Assembly: GCA_900466605.1 (NCBI GenBank)
Contig: UBMU01000006.1
Coordinates: 123,078 to 187,077, forward strand
From: Hyphomicrobiales bacterium
GTDB lineage: Bacteria > Pseudomonadota > Alphaproteobacteria > Rhizobiales > Rhizobiaceae
Direction of reading: 5' to 3'
DNA length: 64,000 nt
A program made the position numbers and the translations under genes. Below, piece after piece: positions 30,257-39,558 of this stretch. How positions within the stretch are numbered: the first letter of the stretch is position 1; each line of letters opens with the position of its first letter. Below the pieces are notes generated by a model that was not told the origin of the DNA, did not search any database, and saw only the letters and a list, made by a program, of their open reading frames with translations.

Positions 30257-32077
30257 ATGTCCGCTAATGCACGCATTTCTGCGATCACCGCCCGCATCAT
30301 CGAACGGTCAAAACCGACACGCGGACTTTATCTGGAGCGCCTGCGCAATGCGACGTCCAAGGGTGTCAGCCGCTCGGTCCTCGGCTGCGCCAACCTCGCG
30401 CACGGCTTCGCGGTCTGTTCCCCCGCCGAGAAGGATGCACTTGCGGGCGACCGCGTGGCCAATCTCGGCATCATCACCTCGTACAATGACATGCTCTCGG
30501 CGCACCAGCCGTTCGAGAACTATCCGGCAATCATTCGCGAAGCGGCGGCGGAAGCCGGCGGCATTGCCCAAGTGGCGGGCGCTGTTCCTGCCATGTGCGA
30601 TGGTGTCACTCAGGGACAGCCGGGGATGGAGCTTTCTCTGTTTTCGCGCGACCTGATTGCCATGGCTGCCGGCGTTGGCCTCTCCCACAACATGTTCGAT
30701 GCCGCGCTTTTCCTCGGGGTCTGCGACAAGATCGTGCCCGGTCTCGTCATCGCGGCCCTTTCCTTCGGACATCTGCCTGCCATCTTCGTGCCGGCCGGGC
30801 CCATGACGACGGGGCTTCCGAACGATGAGAAGTCGCGCGTGCGCCAGCTCTATGCCGAAGGCAAAGTCGGGCGGGCCGAACTGCTCGAGGCCGAGTCGAA
30901 GTCCTATCACGGTCCGGGCACCTGCACATTTTACGGCACGGCGAATTCGAACCAGATGCTGATGGAGATCATGGGTTTCCATATGCCCGGTTCCTCCTTC
31001 ATCAATCCCGGCACGCCGTTGCGCGAAGCCTTTACGCGCGAGGCCGCCAAGCGCGCACTGGCGATCACCGCCCAGGGCAATGAATTTACGCCCGCCGGCG
31101 AGATGATCGACGAACGCTCGGTCGTCAACGGCGTCGTGGGCCTGCACGCCACCGGCGGCTCGACGAACCACACGCTGCACCTTGTCGCCATGGCGCGAGC
31201 CGCGGGAATTCAATTGACCTGGCAGGACATTGCAGAGCTTTCCGAAGTAGTGCCGCTTTTGGCTCGCGTCTATCCGAACGGCCTTGCCGACGTGAACCAC
31301 TTCCACGCCGCCGGCGGCATGGGCTTCCTCATCAAGGAACTGCTGAAGCACGGCATGCTGCATGACGATGTCCGCACTGTCTTCGGCCAAGGCCTGCAGG
31401 CCTACACCATCGATCCACGCCTCGGCGACGATGGCGCGATCGTGCGCGAACCGGCGCCGGAAAAGAGTGTCGATCCGAAGGTGCTTGCCAATATCGAGAC
31501 CCCCTTCCAGGCAAATGGCGGCCTGAAGATGCTGCGTGGCAATCTCGGCAAGGCTGTCATCAAGATCTCGGCGGTCAAGCCGGACCGGCATGTCATCGAG
31601 GCGCCTGCCGTTGTCTTCCACAGCCAACAGGAGCTGCAAGACGCCTTCAAGGACGGGAAACTGAACAAGGACTTCATCGCCGTCGTCCGTTTCCAAGGAC
31701 CGAAGGCGAACGGCATGCCGGAACTGCACAAGCTGACGCCACCTCTCGGTGTGCTTCAGGACCGCGGCTTCCGCGTTGCGCTGCTCACCGACGGCCGCAT
31801 GTCGGGTGCCTCGGGCAAGGTGCCCGCAGCGATCCACGTGACGCCTGAGGCCGTCGACGGTGGTCCGATCGCCCGCATCAAGGATGGCGACATCATTCGT
31901 CTCGATGCAATCGCCGGAACTCTGGAAGTGCTGGTCGACGCGGCCGATCTGGCCGAACGCGAGTCGGTTGTCGCCGATCTTTCCGAGAACGAGTTCGGCA
32001 TGGGACGCGAGCTGTTTGCACCATTCCGCCGGGCCGTCGGCGCTTCGGATCGTGGTGCGAGCGTGCTGTTCCACTGA
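30257..32077 (+). CDS. edd: Phosphogluconate dehydratase
   Basis: Dehydrates 6-phosphogluconate to 2-keto-3-deoxy-6-phosphogluconate, the committing step of the Entner-Doudoroff pathway. The 606-residue protein belongs to the IlvD/Edd iron-sulfur dehydratases and keeps the cluster cysteines in [29 protein letters not shown] and the [16 protein letters not shown] segment. The C-terminal [23 protein letters not shown] is intact. It ends the operon and is followed by a strong terminator. The next enzyme, the aldolase eda, is not in this window. Confidence 0.97.
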   Translation: MSANARISAITARIIERSKPTRGLYLERLRNATSKGVSRSVLGCANLAHGFAVCSPAEKDALAGDRVANLGIITSYNDMLSAHQPFENYPAIIREAAAEAGGIAQVAGAVPAMCDGVTQGQPGMELSLFSRDLIAMAAGVGLSHNMFDAALFLGVCDKIVPGLVIAALSFGHLPAIFVPAGPMTTGLPNDEKSRVRQLYAEGKVGRAELLEAESKSYHGPGTCTFYGTANSNQMLMEIMGFHMPGSSFINPGTPLREAFTREAAKRALAITAQGNEFTPAGEMIDERSVVNGVVGLHATGGSTNHTLHLVAMARAAGIQLTWQDIAELSEVVPLLARVYPNGLADVNHFHAAGGMGFLIKELLKHGMLHDDVRTVFGQGLQAYTIDPRLGDDGAIVREPAPEKSVDPKVLANIETPFQANGGLKMLRGNLGKAVIKISAVKPDRHVIEAPAVVFHSQQELQDAFKDGKLNKDFIAVVRFQGPKANGMPELHKLTPPLGVLQDRGFRVALLTDGRMSGASGKVPAAIHVTPEAVDGGPIARIKDGDIIRLDAIAGTLEVLVDAADLAERESVVADLSENEFGMGRELFAPFRRAVGASDRGASVLFH

Positions 32078-32104
32078 GCAGCGGCAATCACACTCGAAAA
32101 TAAC

Positions 32105-32132
32105 AAAGCCCGCGAGGAAACTCGCGGGCTTT
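32105..32132. terminator. Bidirectional terminator between edd and the PilZ-like gene
   Basis: AAAGCCCGCGAG, a GAAA loop and CTCGCGGGCTTT form a perfect 12-pair stem with A/T-rich flanks on both sides. It lies 28 bases after the edd stop and 20 bases after the convergent minus-strand gene, serving both. Confidence 0.85.
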
Positions 32133-32151
32133 GCCTTTGACGTCTGGGAAA

Positions 32152-32589
32152 TCAGCTGCGGATGTCGAGCACGCGATCCCGATGCGCCGGGTGTGTGCTG
32201 TAGACGAAGATCTTGTTGAGTTCCTTGTCATTCAGCATGCGCAGAAAGCGGACTTCGATCGTGTTGTTGGCATTCACCCGCGTCAGCATGCAGCCGACCT
32301 TGGTGATACGCGCATCCGGGATATCGAGATAGAACTGCTTCGGAAGGGCATACTGCGTAAGAAGCGCGAGAACCGCGCTACTCTTCGAAATGCGGATGAT
32401 ATCGCAACGCCGGGACGCCATGTTCATGACGCCCTTTTCTGTATATTCGATGCGGGCGGCGTTCATCGTGTCCTCCATTTTGAACCGCACCTCGCGGTCG
32501 TACATGAAGGATTCTTCCTTGTTCAAAAAATGCTGCCCGGAAGGCATTGGATTGGATGCAGCCACCGCCGTATTCCCTTCGATACTCAA
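32152..32589 (-). CDS. Small PilZ-like domain protein
   Basis: A 145-residue soluble protein. Residues about 55-140 look like a diverged PilZ fold: MASRRCDIIRISKSSAVLAL, YALPKQFYLDIP and CMLTRVNANNTIEVRFLRM, with the beta-strand pattern seen in rhizobial PilZ-like proteins. The classical cyclic-di-GMP motifs RxxxR and (D/N)xSxxG are degenerate (RRCDIIR and ISKSSA), so second-messenger binding is doubtful. ATG choices include 32589 and Met at residue 29 (MYDREVRFKMED). It is a single-gene unit. The family call is tentative; the gene itself is well supported by composition and the flanking terminator. Confidence 0.65.
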   Translation of the reverse strand: MSIEGNTAVAASNPMPSGQHFLNKEESFMYDREVRFKMEDTMNAARIEYTEKGVMNMASRRCDIIRISKSSAVLALLTQYALPKQFYLDIPDARITKVGCMLTRVNANNTIEVRFLRMLNDKELNKIFVYSTHPAHRDRVLDIRS

Positions 32590-32713
32590 TCAGGAAATAC
32601 TAGCGAGCGATGCTTAACAGAAAGTGAGAATAGTTTCGATTTGGACCCCTATACACTCTGAAAGAAGCAGCGGATTCACGAGCGCAAGTTCGCTTTCGAT
32701 CAGACATGTAACA

Positions 32714-32744
32714 AGCCCGGGTAACGCGATGTGCTCTCCGGGCT
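32714..32744. terminator. Hairpin after aglK
   Basis: AGCCCGG and CCGGGCT pair across 17 bases. On the plus strand it is followed by CTTTTC; on the minus strand, the aglK direction, it lies 28 bases after the stop but without a good T run. Possible end of the agl transcript. Confidence 0.45.
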
Positions 32745-32771
32745 CTTTTCTTGCTGTTCGTCGCAAGGCAT

Positions 32772-33863
32772 TTACTTGCGATATGTGCGACCGTCCGCAT
32801 CAAAGAGATGCAGCTTGGAACGGTCAGCCGAGAAGTGCATCTTCTGACCCTTCTTGATGTCGTAAATGCCGGGCAGCTTGACGATGATCGGCTCACCCGG
32901 GACAAGGCCCTCGATGTAGAGAAGCGTCACTTCGCCGAGTGCTTCGACGATCGAGACTTCGCCCTCGAAAAGGTAGTCGTCGCCGGCCCCGGCGATGCGC
33001 AGATCTTCCGGACGAACACCGAAGCTTGCCGTTTTGCCCTTCTCTGACCCGGCAGTCGGGATGTCCAATGTCACGGACTTGCCGCCTGTCAGCGTCACCG
33101 TCGTCGCGGCACCAGCGTCGGTAATGATCGACGGAATAACATTCATGGCCGGAGAGCCGATGAACTTGGCGACGAAGAGGTTTGCTGGGCGCTCGTAGAG
33201 CTCCAGCGGTGCGCCCACCTGCTCGATGTTGCCGGCGGAAAGAACGACGATGCGGTCGGCAAGAGTCATCGCCTCCACCTGATCGTGCGTGACGTAGATC
33301 ATCGTCGTGCCTGCCATTTGTTCGCTCAGGCGGGCGATCTCGATGCGGGTCGCAACACGAAGTGCCGCATCGAGGTTCGACAGCGGCTCGTCGAAGAGGA
33401 AGACCTTGGGGTTGCGGCAGATCGCGCGGCCGATGGCCACACGCTGGCGCTGACCACCGGAGAGCGCCTTCGGCAGACGATCGAGATACTTGCCGAGCTG
33501 CAGGCTGTCAGCCGCAGCACGAACGCGGCGATCGATCTCCTGCTTGTTCTCGCCGGCGATCTTCATGCCGAACGCCATGTTGTCGTAGACCGTCATATGC
33601 GGATAGAGCGCATAGGACTGGAACACCATGGCGATGCCGCGCTTGGAGGGTGGAACGTCATTGACCAGCTGGCCGTCGATATACATATCGCCACCAGTGA
33701 TGTTCTCCAGGCCGGCGATCATGCGCAACAGAGTGGATTTTCCGCAGCCCGAGGGACCGACGAACACAACGAACTCGCCCTCCTTGATCTCCAGATCGAT
33801 GCCATGGAGAACGTCCACGGAACCGTAGGATTTGCGAATATCCTTGAGCGTCAGTCCAGTCAT
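32772..33863 (-). CDS. aglK: Alpha-glucoside ABC transporter ATP-binding protein
   Basis: ATPase of the AglEFGK importer, 363 residues, of the MalK/UgpC class. Walker A is GPSGCGKST at residues 36-44, signature LSGGQRQRVAIGRA, Walker B VFLFDEPLSNLDAALR, and the switch His in YVTHDQVEAMTLADR. The C-terminal regulatory region contains FGVRPEDLRI and the TOBE-type LFEGEVSIVEALGE. AGGAGGA precedes the ATG. It is the last gene of aglEFGAK, 21 bases after aglA. It may also energise other sugar permeases, as is known for this class. Confidence 0.94.
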   Translation of the reverse strand: MTGLTLKDIRKSYGSVDVLHGIDLEIKEGEFVVFVGPSGCGKSTLLRMIAGLENITGGDMYIDGQLVNDVPPSKRGIAMVFQSYALYPHMTVYDNMAFGMKIAGENKQEIDRRVRAAADSLQLGKYLDRLPKALSGGQRQRVAIGRAICRNPKVFLFDEPLSNLDAALRVATRIEIARLSEQMAGTTMIYVTHDQVEAMTLADRIVVLSAGNIEQVGAPLELYERPANLFVAKFIGSPAMNVIPSIITDAGAATTVTLTGGKSVTLDIPTAGSEKGKTASFGVRPEDLRIAGAGDDYLFEGEVSIVEALGEVTLLYIEGLVPGEPIIVKLPGIYDIKKGQKMHFSADRSKLHLFDADGRTYRK

Positions 33864-33884
33864 TAATTCCTCCTCCTCAAATCT

Positions 33885-35537
33885 TCAGGCGAGACGAGCG
33901 AAGTACGCTCCCCACGCCGGAATATCGATCTTCTCACCGTAGTTATTGCTGACGAAGCCGTGGCCCGTCAACGCCTGCCAGTCACCTGAAGGCAAAACGA
34001 CGACACTTTCGGTCGCGCTCATGTTGAAGACGCAGAGCAGCTTTTCGTTGCCGTATTCTCGCACGAAAATCAGCACGTCCTCCTGCGGTTCCATGAACTC
34101 GATCTCGCCCTTGGCGAAGGCCGGGTACTGCTTGCGGAAGGCGAGGAAGCGGCGATAGTGCTCGAGGACCGAGTTCTCGTCGCCCTGCTGGACGCTGACG
34201 GCGCGCAGAATGTGCTCGACCGGAACCGGCAGCCATGGCTTGACGGTCGAGAAGCCACCCTGGGCGACCTGGCTGTCCCATACCATTGGAGTGCGGCAAC
34301 CATCACGCCCCTTGAACTCCGGCCAGAACTGGATGCCATAGGGATCCTGCAGATCCTGATAGGCAAGATCTGCTTCAGTCAGCCCAAGTTCCTCGCCCTG
34401 ATAGAGGCAAACCGACCCGCGCAACGTCATCAGGAGCGATGCATACTGCTTGGCAAAGGCGTCGTGATCGGCGACCAGCGAGCCCCAGCGGCTGACATGG
34501 CGCATCACGTCATGATTGGAAAACGCCCAGCAGGCCCAACCGTCCGGCGCAGCGGCCGCGAAGTCTTCCATGACCTCCTCGACGCGCTCGGGGGACAATG
34601 GATCGGGCGCCAGAAACTCGAAGGCATAGCACATATGCATCTTGTCGTTGCCTGACGTATATTCGCCAACGATCTCAAGACCGCGCTGGCTGTCGCCAAC
34701 TTCACCGACCGCGGCAATCGCCGGAAACTCCTCGAGCACGGCGCGGAACCGCTTCAGGAACTCCAGGTTCTCCGGCCGGTTCTTGTCGTAGAGGTGCTCC
34801 TGGAAGTTATAGGGATTGACCGCCGGTGCCGTCGAGGCGTTGCGGCGTTCGGGAGCCAGCGCCGGATTGTCGCGCAGCTCCTTGTCGTGGAAGTAGAAAT
34901 TGATGGTGTCGAGACGGAAGCCGTCGACGCCGCGCTTCAGCCAGAAGCGCACGACATCCAGCAACCGGTCCTGAACCTCGGGGTTATGCAGGTTCATGTC
35001 CGGCTGCGAGGTCAGGAAGTTGTGCATGTAATACTGCATGCGCGTCGGATCCCACGCCCATGCCGAACCACCGAAGATCGACAGCCAGTTGTTCGGCGGC
35101 GTGCCATCCGGCTTTGCATCCGCCCAGACATACCAATCCGACTTGGCGTTCGTCTTGCTGGATCGGCTTTCGACGAACCAGGGATGCTGGTCCGAGCTGT
35201 GCGAGATGACGAGGTCGATCATCACGCGAATGCCGAGGCGGTGCGCCTCGGATATCAGCGTGTCGAAATCCACCAGCGTGCCGAAAATGGAATCGACGTT
35301 CTCGTAATCGGAGACATCGTAACCGAAATCGCGCATCGGCGACGTGAAGAAGGGCGAGATCCAGATCGCGTCGGCGCCGAGACTAGCGACATGCGGCAGG
35401 CGGGCGGTGATGCCCTTGAGGTCGCCGATGCCGTCGCCGTTGGAGTCCTGGTAGGAGCGCGGATAGATCTGATAGATCACCGCGCCGCGCCACCAGTCCT
35501 TGTCCGCCGTCAATGTGGAGTGAGATGCCATGCTCAT
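33885..35537 (-). CDS. aglA: Alpha-glucosidase (GH13)
   Basis: Cytoplasmic glycoside hydrolase family 13 enzyme that splits imported alpha-glucosides such as sucrose, maltose or trehalose-type sugars. The 550-residue protein starts DKDWWRGAVIYQIYPRSYQD. The catalytic triad is Asp210 (GFRLDTINFY, nucleophile), Glu279 (AVGEVGD, acid/base) and Asp343 (FSNHDVMRH). No signal peptide is present. The frame is open to 35795 but overlaps aglG; the ATG at 35537 follows AGGACC and gives the family length. The context in the agl operon defines its role; the exact sugar range is not readable. Confidence 0.95.
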   Translation of the reverse strand: MSMASHSTLTADKDWWRGAVIYQIYPRSYQDSNGDGIGDLKGITARLPHVASLGADAIWISPFFTSPMRDFGYDVSDYENVDSIFGTLVDFDTLISEAHRLGIRVMIDLVISHSSDQHPWFVESRSSKTNAKSDWYVWADAKPDGTPPNNWLSIFGGSAWAWDPTRMQYYMHNFLTSQPDMNLHNPEVQDRLLDVVRFWLKRGVDGFRLDTINFYFHDKELRDNPALAPERRNASTAPAVNPYNFQEHLYDKNRPENLEFLKRFRAVLEEFPAIAAVGEVGDSQRGLEIVGEYTSGNDKMHMCYAFEFLAPDPLSPERVEEVMEDFAAAAPDGWACWAFSNHDVMRHVSRWGSLVADHDAFAKQYASLLMTLRGSVCLYQGEELGLTEADLAYQDLQDPYGIQFWPEFKGRDGCRTPMVWDSQVAQGGFSTVKPWLPVPVEHILRAVSVQQGDENSVLEHYRRFLAFRKQYPAFAKGEIEFMEPQEDVLIFVREYGNEKLLCVFNMSATESVVVLPSGDWQALTGHGFVSNNYGEKIDIPAWGAYFARLA

Positions 35538-35569
35538 GTCTGGTCCTGTTGGATTTCGTCTTGGGATTT

Positions 35570-36733
35570 CTAGCCGCCCTTGACCGAGCCCGAGAGCAGA
35601 CCACGCACCAGATAGCGCTGCAAGGCGAAGAAGACGAGCAGCGGTACGATGATGGTGACGAATGCCGAGGCCGTCAGGATTTCCCAATTGCCACCTCGCG
35701 ATCCGAGAAGCGCGTTCAAGGCGCCGGTCAGCACGAGATGATCCCTGTCGGTGCCGAGGAAGACCATGGCGACGAGCAGGTCGTTCCACACCCACAGGAA
35801 CTGGAAGATCGCGAAGGAGGCGAGCGCGGGAAAGGACAAGGGCAAAACGATGCGGGTAAAGATCTCAAATTCGCTGGCGCCATCGACACGAGCGGATTCG
35901 ATAATTTCCCGCGGCAGCCCCGCGATGTAGGAGCGGAGCAAATAGATGGCGAGCGGCATGCCGAAGGCGGTATGCGCAAGCCAGATGCCGGGATAAGTCT
36001 TGGATGGCGCATCGAGCAGCATCCCGACCTGGTTGTAGAGGCGCAGCAGCGGGATGAGCGACATCTGCAGCGGCACGACGATCAGGCCGACGACGAGTGC
36101 GATGAGCAGCGCACGCCCCGGGAATTCCATCCAGCTCAATGCATAGGCCGCAAAGGCGGCGATGAGGATCGGGATGATCGTCGCCGGGATGGTCACGGTG
36201 AGCGAGTTGATGAAGGACTGGCCAATCCCCTCGCTGGTGAGGACGTTCTTATAGTTCTGCAATGTGAACTCGGCCGGAGTGGCGACCGAAATGTAGACGC
36301 GCCGGCCGCCGTCATCGGGACCAAAGGCGGCGGGCTTCGCGTAGCGATAGCTGCCGTCATCGTTGACCGTGAGCGAGAGGCCGTCACCCAGGTCGGCCGT
36401 CTCGCCGGCCTTGTAGGCAGCTGGTTGCTGGACACGTGTGCCGAACGCCTTGATGGAACGACCCTGCTGTCCCTCAAGAACATTGCCTGAAATGACGTAA
36501 ACCGCGCCGTCCTGCTTCTGTTGGTCCGGTTGCCCAAGACGAGCCGCCACGGTTCGAGAGGAACCTGCGAAGGCTGTCCACCAACCCGACGAAACGAGCT
36601 GATCCTTGTCTCGCAGGGCACTGACGAAGATGCCGAGCGTTGGTATCAGCCAGATGATAACGATCACAAGCACCGCGAAGTGGACGAAGAGGCGGGCCGG
36701 GCCGATCTTGAAGAGGCCTCGTGACAAGGTCAT
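35570..36733 (-). CDS. aglG: Alpha-glucoside ABC transporter permease with periplasmic insertion
   Basis: MalG-class permease, 387 residues, about 100 longer than usual. Helix 1 is about residues 12-35, then a stretch of about 110 residues (roughly 40-150, with DGLSLTVNDDGSYRYAKP) forms an extra periplasmic domain before the remaining helices. The coupling motif is IIESARVDGASEFEIFTRIVLPLSFP. The ATG at 36733 comes one base after the aglF stop, with GGAGGA upstream inside aglF, so translation is coupled. The insertion recalls, in position, the periplasmic loop of MalF, but sits on the MalG-type partner. Confidence 0.93.
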   Translation of the reverse strand: MTLSRGLFKIGPARLFVHFAVLVIVIIWLIPTLGIFVSALRDKDQLVSSGWWTAFAGSSRTVAARLGQPDQQKQDGAVYVISGNVLEGQQGRSIKAFGTRVQQPAAYKAGETADLGDGLSLTVNDDGSYRYAKPAAFGPDDGGRRVYISVATPAEFTLQNYKNVLTSEGIGQSFINSLTVTIPATIIPILIAAFAAYALSWMEFPGRALLIALVVGLIVVPLQMSLIPLLRLYNQVGMLLDAPSKTYPGIWLAHTAFGMPLAIYLLRSYIAGLPREIIESARVDGASEFEIFTRIVLPLSFPALASFAIFQFLWVWNDLLVAMVFLGTDRDHLVLTGALNALLGSRGGNWEILTASAFVTIIVPLLVFFALQRYLVRGLLSGSVKGG

Positions 36734-36734
36734 C

Positions 36735-37748
36735 TCAGTGTCCTCCCAGCTCGCGATTGGCACGACGCACGTTCCAGATCATGATCGGCGTCACGGCCAG
36801 CATTATGATCAGCGCGATGACCGCGCTTCGGCCGGAATCGCCGCCTCCCCGGAAGAGCCAGTTGAACATCAGGTTGGCGAGCACCATCGAATTCCACTGG
36901 CCGTTGGTCATGGTCAGCACGATGTCGAACACCTTCAGGACGAGGATGGTGATCGTCGTCCAGACGACTGCGATCGTGCCCCAGACCTGCGGCACCATAA
37001 TACGCCAGAAAATCTGCCAGCCATTGGCACCGTCGATGACGGCTGCCTCGATGGTTTCCTCGGGAATGCCGCGCAAGGCCGCCGACAGGATCACCATGGC
37101 AAAGCCTGTCTGGATCCAGATCAGGATGACCATCAGGAAGAAGTTGTTCCAGAAGGGCACCGAGATCCAGACTTGAGGCGTACCACCGAACAACTGGACG
37201 ATGGCGTTCAGCAACCCGATCTGGACGTCGTTGCCGCCACGATACTCGTAGATGAACTTCCAGATGACCGAGGCGCCGACGAAGGAGATCGCCATCGGCA
37301 TGAAGACGATGCTCTTGGCGATATTGCCCCACCAGATGCGGTCGGTCATGACTGCGATGATAAGGCCGAAGAAGGTGCAGGCTGCCGGCACAACTGCCAG
37401 CCACAGGATATTGTTGAAGATCGACTGCCGGAATTCGCGGTCACCAAATGCCCATTGATAATTGGCGAATCCGACGAACTCGATGCCGGAGCGATCGTAG
37501 AAGGACAGGATGAGCGTCGCGACCACCGGATAGACGAGGTAGACGATCAGCAAGAACAGCGCGGGAAACAGAAAAAGCCATGGGCGGATCACCGAACGGC
37601 GGTTCAGGTTTCGCGACGCGGTGCGAATGTCGCCATCCTTCACCGGAAGCGCCAGATCGAGGATCTTGTTCGAGAAATAGAAGTAGGCCGAGCATGCGAA
37701 CACCGCTACGACGACGACCCCCAAAGCGGAAACTATCTGCGATAGCAT
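36735..37748 (-). CDS. aglF: Alpha-glucoside ABC transporter permease
   Basis: First permease of the importer, 337 residues. Helix 1 (about 8-25) is followed by a cytoplasmic stretch and a standard MalF-like core starting RPWLFLFPALFLLIVYLVYPV. The coupling motif is ETIEAAVIDGANGWQIFWRIMVPQVWG. Unlike MalF it lacks a large periplasmic P2 loop; that extra domain is on AglG instead. It follows aglE after 163 bases containing a strong hairpin, and overlaps the aglG ribosome binding region. Confidence 0.93.
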   Translation of the reverse strand: MLSQIVSALGVVVVAVFACSAYFYFSNKILDLALPVKDGDIRTASRNLNRRSVIRPWLFLFPALFLLIVYLVYPVVATLILSFYDRSGIEFVGFANYQWAFGDREFRQSIFNNILWLAVVPAACTFFGLIIAVMTDRIWWGNIAKSIVFMPMAISFVGASVIWKFIYEYRGGNDVQIGLLNAIVQLFGGTPQVWISVPFWNNFFLMVILIWIQTGFAMVILSAALRGIPEETIEAAVIDGANGWQIFWRIMVPQVWGTIAVVWTTITILVLKVFDIVLTMTNGQWNSMVLANLMFNWLFRGGGDSGRSAVIALIIMLAVTPIMIWNVRRANRELGGH

Positions 37749-37873
37749 TCATCCCTCCCCTGCTACCCTTGTTTTCCGGGCTAAGCGCCGATCTCTGCCA
37801 GTCTGCTTGTCGCATACGCACATGAGGCGGCGATGGCCGAACACCTTCCAAGGCATCCGGCCAAGCATTGCAG

Positions 37874-37898
37874 CCATGCCGCCAGAGCGGCGGCATGG
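37874..37898 (-). terminator. Intercistronic hairpin between aglE and aglF
   Basis: CCATGCCGCC and GGCGGCATGG form a perfect 10-pair stem with a five-base loop, 14 bases after the aglE stop. No T run follows on the minus strand (the next bases are CTGCAATG), so it is more likely an mRNA-stabilising or partly terminating element that raises AglE relative to the permeases. Confidence 0.6.
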
Positions 37899-37911
37899 AA
37901 TTCAGGCGATA

Positions 37912-39276
37912 CTACTTGATGCCATCCCAGGCGCTCTGGATTTCCTTGGCAGTGTCTTCTGCAGACTTACCGCCAACGAAATCAACCATCCCGGTCCAGA
38001 ACGCACCAGCACCGATCTTGCCGGGCATCAGGTCCGAGCCGTCGAAGCGGAACGTCGTTGCCGTCGTGAGGATTTCGCCCTCACGCTTCATCTGGTCGTT
38101 GGCATAGGCTGCCGTATTGACGCCCTTGTACGGCGTCAGAAAGCTCGACTGCGCCATCCAGACTTCGTGCGCGATCGGGGTCTTCAAGAACTCGACGAAA
38201 GCACGCGCAGCCTTGGAGTCCTTGGTGACGGTGACCAGCGTGCCAGCACCCAGAACCGGCTTGCCGAGGTCGGCATGCGCTGCGTAGGTCGGCATGTAAA
38301 AGAAGTCGGCATCCTGACCAAGCTTGGTTCCTTCAGGGAAGAAGGACGGAATGAACGAAGCCTGATGGTGCAGGTAGCACTTCGGCGGCACGCCGAAGAG
38401 ACCCTTCGGGCTGTCGCGGAAATCGGTTGCCGCCACAGCAGCAACGCCGCCATCGACGTACTTCTCGTTTTTGGCGAACGAGCCGAATTCCTCGATCGCA
38501 GCAACGACTGCCGGATCGGTGAACTTCACTTCGTTGGTGGTCCACTTGTCGTAGACGTCAGGCTTCTGCTGGCGCAGCATGATGTCTTCGATCCAGTCCG
38601 TTGCCGGCCAGCCGGTTGCGCCACCGGAACCAAGGCCGATGCACCACGGAACGCCGCCATCCTTGACGATCTGTTCTGTCAGAGCATGAAGCTCTTCCAT
38701 GGTCGTCGGGACCTTGTAGCCTGCTTCCTTGAAATTCTCGGGCACAAACCAGACAAGCGACTTCACGTCGGCCTTGTAAGGGAATGCGTAGAAGGCTTCC
38801 TTGCCATCCTTGCCCTTGTAGGTGCCGTAGCCAACCCAGCTATCGCCGGCGCCGTAGTTTTCCTTCACCCAAGCAGAGGTCTCATCGCCGAGCGGCGTCA
38901 GAAAGCCCTTGCCGGCGAGGTCGGCCAGAAGACCTGGCTGCGGCAGGATCGCGATATTCGGCGGCGAGCCAGCCTGCGTATCGATGACGATCTGCTGCTC
39001 GTAGTTTTCCGAAGACGAGTACTTGGCGTCTACGCCCGTCGCTTCGGTGAAATAGGCCAGAATGCTGCGGAAGAAGGCTTCGTCTTCGCCGCGCCACGGC
39101 CCGAAGATCGTCATCTGCTCGCCCTTGAGATCGGCGTGAGCAGCTTTGAAATCGTCGTAGCTCTTCCAGTTGAATTTCGCGTCCTGCTCTGGGGCAAACT
39201 TCAGATCGGCAGCAGACGCGGCACCGGCAGCAAGTAGCGCCGCCGCGGCGACGCCCATCAAAAACGTCTTTCTCAT
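37912..39276 (-). CDS. aglE: Alpha-glucoside-binding periplasmic protein
   Basis: Solute receptor of the agl importer, 454 residues. A signal peptide MRKTFLMGVAAAALLAAGAA then SA is cleaved before ADLKFAPE. The mature protein is a class I sugar-binding protein: TIFGPWRGEDEAFFRSILAYFTEATG near residue 55, SPPNIAILPQPGLLADLAGKG near 105, and GLGSGGATGWPATDWIEDIML in the middle. First gene of aglEFGAK, with GGAGGT before the ATG. The spacer to aglR carries two candidate AglR operators, the nearer one 58 bases upstream of this start. Confidence 0.95.
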   Translation of the reverse strand: MRKTFLMGVAAAALLAAGAASAADLKFAPEQDAKFNWKSYDDFKAAHADLKGEQMTIFGPWRGEDEAFFRSILAYFTEATGVDAKYSSSENYEQQIVIDTQAGSPPNIAILPQPGLLADLAGKGFLTPLGDETSAWVKENYGAGDSWVGYGTYKGKDGKEAFYAFPYKADVKSLVWFVPENFKEAGYKVPTTMEELHALTEQIVKDGGVPWCIGLGSGGATGWPATDWIEDIMLRQQKPDVYDKWTTNEVKFTDPAVVAAIEEFGSFAKNEKYVDGGVAAVAATDFRDSPKGLFGVPPKCYLHHQASFIPSFFPEGTKLGQDADFFYMPTYAAHADLGKPVLGAGTLVTVTKDSKAARAFVEFLKTPIAHEVWMAQSSFLTPYKGVNTAAYANDQMKREGEILTTATTFRFDGSDLMPGKIGAGAFWTGMVDFVGGKSAEDTAKEIQSAWDGIK

Positions 39277-39333
39277 GTGATCAACCTCCCATCACAATCC
39301 CAACCGCACTTTTGAAACTTTATGACGCCGTTC

Positions 39334-39345
39334 CAAAGCGCTTTG
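39334..39345. promoter_or_regulatory. Candidate AglR operator 1
   Basis: CAAAGCGCTTTG is a perfect 12-base palindrome with the central CG typical of LacI/GalR-family operators, 58 bases upstream of the aglE start. Confidence 0.7.
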
Positions 39346-39499
39346 ACAAATGCACTCATTTCACTTTCAGCGGAAAAGAGTCAAGCAATTTCGCAAAAAG
39401 CGCATAAGATGCGCCCGTTATCCCCGAAGTGCCGACGCCATACCTTGGGAATATGGAGCGATTTTTCTTGAGTCAAGCGGCACAACTGCTACATAATTG

Positions 39500-39509
39500 A
39501 AAGCGCTTT
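39500..39509. promoter_or_regulatory. Candidate AglR operator 2
   Basis: AAAGCGCTTT, the same core as operator 1, lies 50 bases before aglR and 165 bases (centre to centre) from operator 1. A TTGAGT and ACATAA pair 17 bases apart just upstream could be the aglR promoter, placing this site over the transcription start. Confidence 0.7.
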
Positions 39510-39558
39510 GGATGCCATTGGGAGCTGGCATCCGGTGCGAGTGGAGGAAGCATAGCAC

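Noticed and set aside
30308..32074. A 588-codon open frame antisense to edd
   Set aside because: His/Arg-rich shadow of the dehydratase gene, no ribosome binding site or motif.
37807..39237. A 476-codon open frame antisense to aglE
   Set aside because: Covers a clear periplasmic binding protein gene; no recognisable motif.
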